Positions 62,761 through 64,000 of a stretch of DNA of 64,000 bases are shown one piece after another; within the stretch, counting starts at the first letter, position 1; every line of letters begins with the position of its first letter. The DNA is from UBA1240 sp045599185 (GTDB lineage Bacteria; Spirochaetota; Spirochaetia; Treponematales; Treponemataceae). The stretch is taken from positions 47,850 through 111,849 of the forward strand of contig JAZRVO010000021.1 of NCBI GenBank assembly GCA_045599185.1, in the 5' to 3' direction. A program made the position numbers and the translations under genes. Under the pieces are notes generated by a model. It saw only the letters and a program-made list of their open reading frames with translations. It did no database searches and was not told the origin of the DNA.

Positions 62761-63564
62761 CTATTTTCCAATTACGGAAATATCTGCACCAAACCATTTC
62801 TGGTTGATTTTGGCAACAGTGCCGTCAGCAGCCATGGCTTCAAGTGTTTTCTGGGCTTCGTCACGAAGTGCCACGTCGTTCTTTCTGAAACCAACGCCGT
62901 ATTTTTCGCTTGAAAGTGTTTCTTTAAGAACTACGAAGTTCTTGCCGCTGGTTTTAATGCTGTAGTTGCCTACAACCATGTCAAGAACAACTGCATCAAT
63001 GCCTTTTGCTTCCAAATCCATAAATGCAGTAAGGTTTTCCTTGTATTCAACAACTTCTTTTGCAGCCTTTTTAACGGCAGGCGATTCGTCAAGGGCATCG
63101 GCCGCACTGCTGCCAGCCTGCAAACCGATTTTTTTGCCTTTCAGGTCTGCCAGCGTGTTAATTCCAGAATCGGCACGAACAACTACAACCTGTGCGTTGT
63201 CAAGATACGGTTTTGAAAAGCACAAAGCTTCTTCGCGTTCCGGTGTCATGGTAAAACCGCTCCAGATGCAGTCAATTTTAACGGTGTTAAGTTCCTGCTC
63301 TTTTGCAGCCCAGTCAATCGGCTGAATTTCAAGTTTTACGCCCATTCTTCTGCACATTTCTGTGGCAAGGTCAATGTCGTAACCGACAATTTCGTTTGCA
63401 TCGTTTCTAAATCCCATTGGCGGGAAAGAATCGTCCAAACCAAGAACAAAAACGCCCTTTGACTGCACTTTGGTCAAAGAATTGTCAGCGGTGTCTTTTT
63501 TCCCGCCGGCAAATGCAGTTACGGCAAGCAGTGCCAGTAATGCAGCAGCAAGTAATTTTTTCAT
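62761..63564 (-). CDS. Amino-acid ABC transporter substrate-binding protein
   Basis: 267 residues. Signal peptide MKKLLAAALLALLAVTAFA, cleaved before GGKKD; there is no lipobox Cys. Binding fold with FVLGLDDSFPPMGFRNDANE, IVGYDIDLATEMCRRMGVKL, DCIWSGFTMTPEREEALCFS, LQAGSSAADALDESPAVKKA and KYGVGFRKNDVALRDEAQKT. GGAGG precedes the ATG. First gene of the transporter operon; the ligand, a polar or charged amino acid, cannot be assigned. Confidence 0.94.
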   Translation of the reverse strand: MKKLLAAALLALLAVTAFAGGKKDTADNSLTKVQSKGVFVLGLDDSFPPMGFRNDANEIVGYDIDLATEMCRRMGVKLEIQPIDWAAKEQELNTVKIDCIWSGFTMTPEREEALCFSKPYLDNAQVVVVRADSGINTLADLKGKKIGLQAGSSAADALDESPAVKKAAKEVVEYKENLTAFMDLEAKGIDAVVLDMVVGNYSIKTSGKNFVVLKETLSSEKYGVGFRKNDVALRDEAQKTLEAMAADGTVAKINQKWFGADISVIGK

Positions 63565-63610
63565 AAGTCCTCCAGGTTTTATACCGAAAAAAAACGGTCA
63601 AAACAAAATA

Positions 63611-63616
63611 ATTATA
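63611..63616 (-). promoter_or_regulatory. -10 element upstream of the ABC transporter operon
   Basis: TATAAT on the minus strand about 47 nt before the ATG; no convincing -35. A second candidate TTGTTT-17-TATAAA lies nearer the gene. Confidence 0.3.
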
Positions 63617-63751
63617 TAGAAGAATTTCAATAAAATCTATTGCCCTTTTGTGCCGTCTTGCACGGGCATAAAAGATTTTAACTTGTACAAATATTGAAAG
63701 AAAAGAAAAAAGTTTTAAATATTGGTAAAAGAGGAATATATATGGCGTTTT

Positions 63752-64000
63752 TTATTTATCTGTATTTGCGTTTATTTCGTCAGCAATTTCCTGAATGGCT
63801 TCCATCGAAAGGCTGGTGTATTTGCTTACTGTTTCAAAAGACAAACCATCAAAAAGCATATTCCGCGCTGTTTCGTAGGCTTTCTGCTGGAAACCTTCCA
63901 AAAGCCCTTCTTCACGTCCAATTGCGATGCCGTCGGCTTTTACTTCGTCTATCATTTCATACAGGGTCATAAAATTTTTCCTCCATAGCTCGTTTTTTCT
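63752..64000 (-). CDS. C-terminal part of an Rpn/PDDEXK transposase-like protein, cut by window edge
   Basis: Frame open to the window end. Visible part: MTLYEMIDEVKADGIAIGRE, EGLLEGFQQKAYETARNMLF, DGLSFETVSKYTSLSMEAIQ, the repeated-Gly/Glu and helical tail of Rpn-family recombination-promoting nucleases. The nuclease domain lies beyond 64000, so intactness is not visible. An alternative reading is a small gene starting at 63970 with GGAGG 9 nt upstream. Confidence 0.6.
   Translation of the reverse strand, partial: RKNELWRKNFMTLYEMIDEVKADGIAIGREEGLLEGFQQKAYETARNMLFDGLSFETVSKYTSLSMEAIQEIADEINANTDK

Noticed and set aside
63490..63564. Lipobox in the ABC binding protein
   Set aside because: The signal peptide ends AFA-GG without any Cys, so it is called an ordinary secreted protein.

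Overview
The window looks like chromosomal DNA of a treponeme (Spirochaetota), probably a host-associated or rumen-type Treponema rather than T. pallidum. The support is gene content and order: tamB-bamA-skp-mutS; rpsP-khpA-rimM-trmD-rplS followed by a FliK-like gene, a short FlhB-like gene, an HD-GYP gene and yraN; and a GreA carrying a roughly 750-residue N-terminal extension. Species cannot be named from the sequence alone. There is no prophage, transposon, CRISPR array or rRNA; the only accessory-type gene is the edge-truncated Rpn-family frame at the right end.

Layout. 10-4195 (-): recA-folK-scpA-scpB-rluB. 4313-6913 (-): TPR genes and rpe. 7294-11023 (+): a TPR protein and the long GreA. 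11344-27419 (-): a very long housekeeping run, rimP-nusA-infB-rbfA-truB-ribF-rpsO-pnp-M16 peptidase-dut-lptF-lptG-tgt-HEAT protein, with a promoter and terminator hairpin at its head and a terminator hairpin between rpsO and pnp. 27600-28995 (-): comF and a small lipoprotein. 29078-39930 (-): tamB-bamA-skp-mutS, the outer-membrane assembly block. 40068-42748 (+): tmk, an exported protein and a cysteine desulfurase. 43100-46843 (-): a DUF4349-type lipoprotein and lon. 47130-48314 (-): tRNA-Pro(GGG) and an Aat-like transferase. 48495-51746 (+): a giant ankyrin-repeat lipoprotein. 51873-53899 (-): tatD, an unlisted 50-residue membrane peptide, trpR-like regulator and an exported protein. 53952-54576 (+): tRNA-Leu(UAA) and a small Cys-containing protein. 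54839-60932 (-): the rpsP/trmD ribosome operon and the flagellar-like/HD-GYP/yraN genes. 61119-63564 (-): an amino-acid ABC transporter. 63752-64000 (-): the Rpn fragment.

Most notable points: (1) RecA has Asn instead of the invariant Walker A Lys. (2) A 50-residue single-helix peptide at 52869-53021 carries GIIGGADGPTSI, the signature of the beta subunit of Na+-pumping decarboxylases. (3) Five or six genes (rpe, mutS, the cysteine desulfurase, aat, the small Cys protein, probably the TPR gene at 7294) have a -10 hexamer 6-7 nt (12 nt in one) before the ATG and no Shine-Dalgarno, which predicts leaderless mRNAs. (4) The rimP-nusA-infB promoter is followed by an intrinsic-terminator hairpin inside its own leader. 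(5) The ankyrin lipoprotein has seven copies of an unfamiliar G-[GS]-T-K-x-L repeat.

Functions are assigned from recognisable motifs and gene order only; no database search was possible. Where the longest frame starts upstream of a better-supported start codon, the coordinates given use the supported start.
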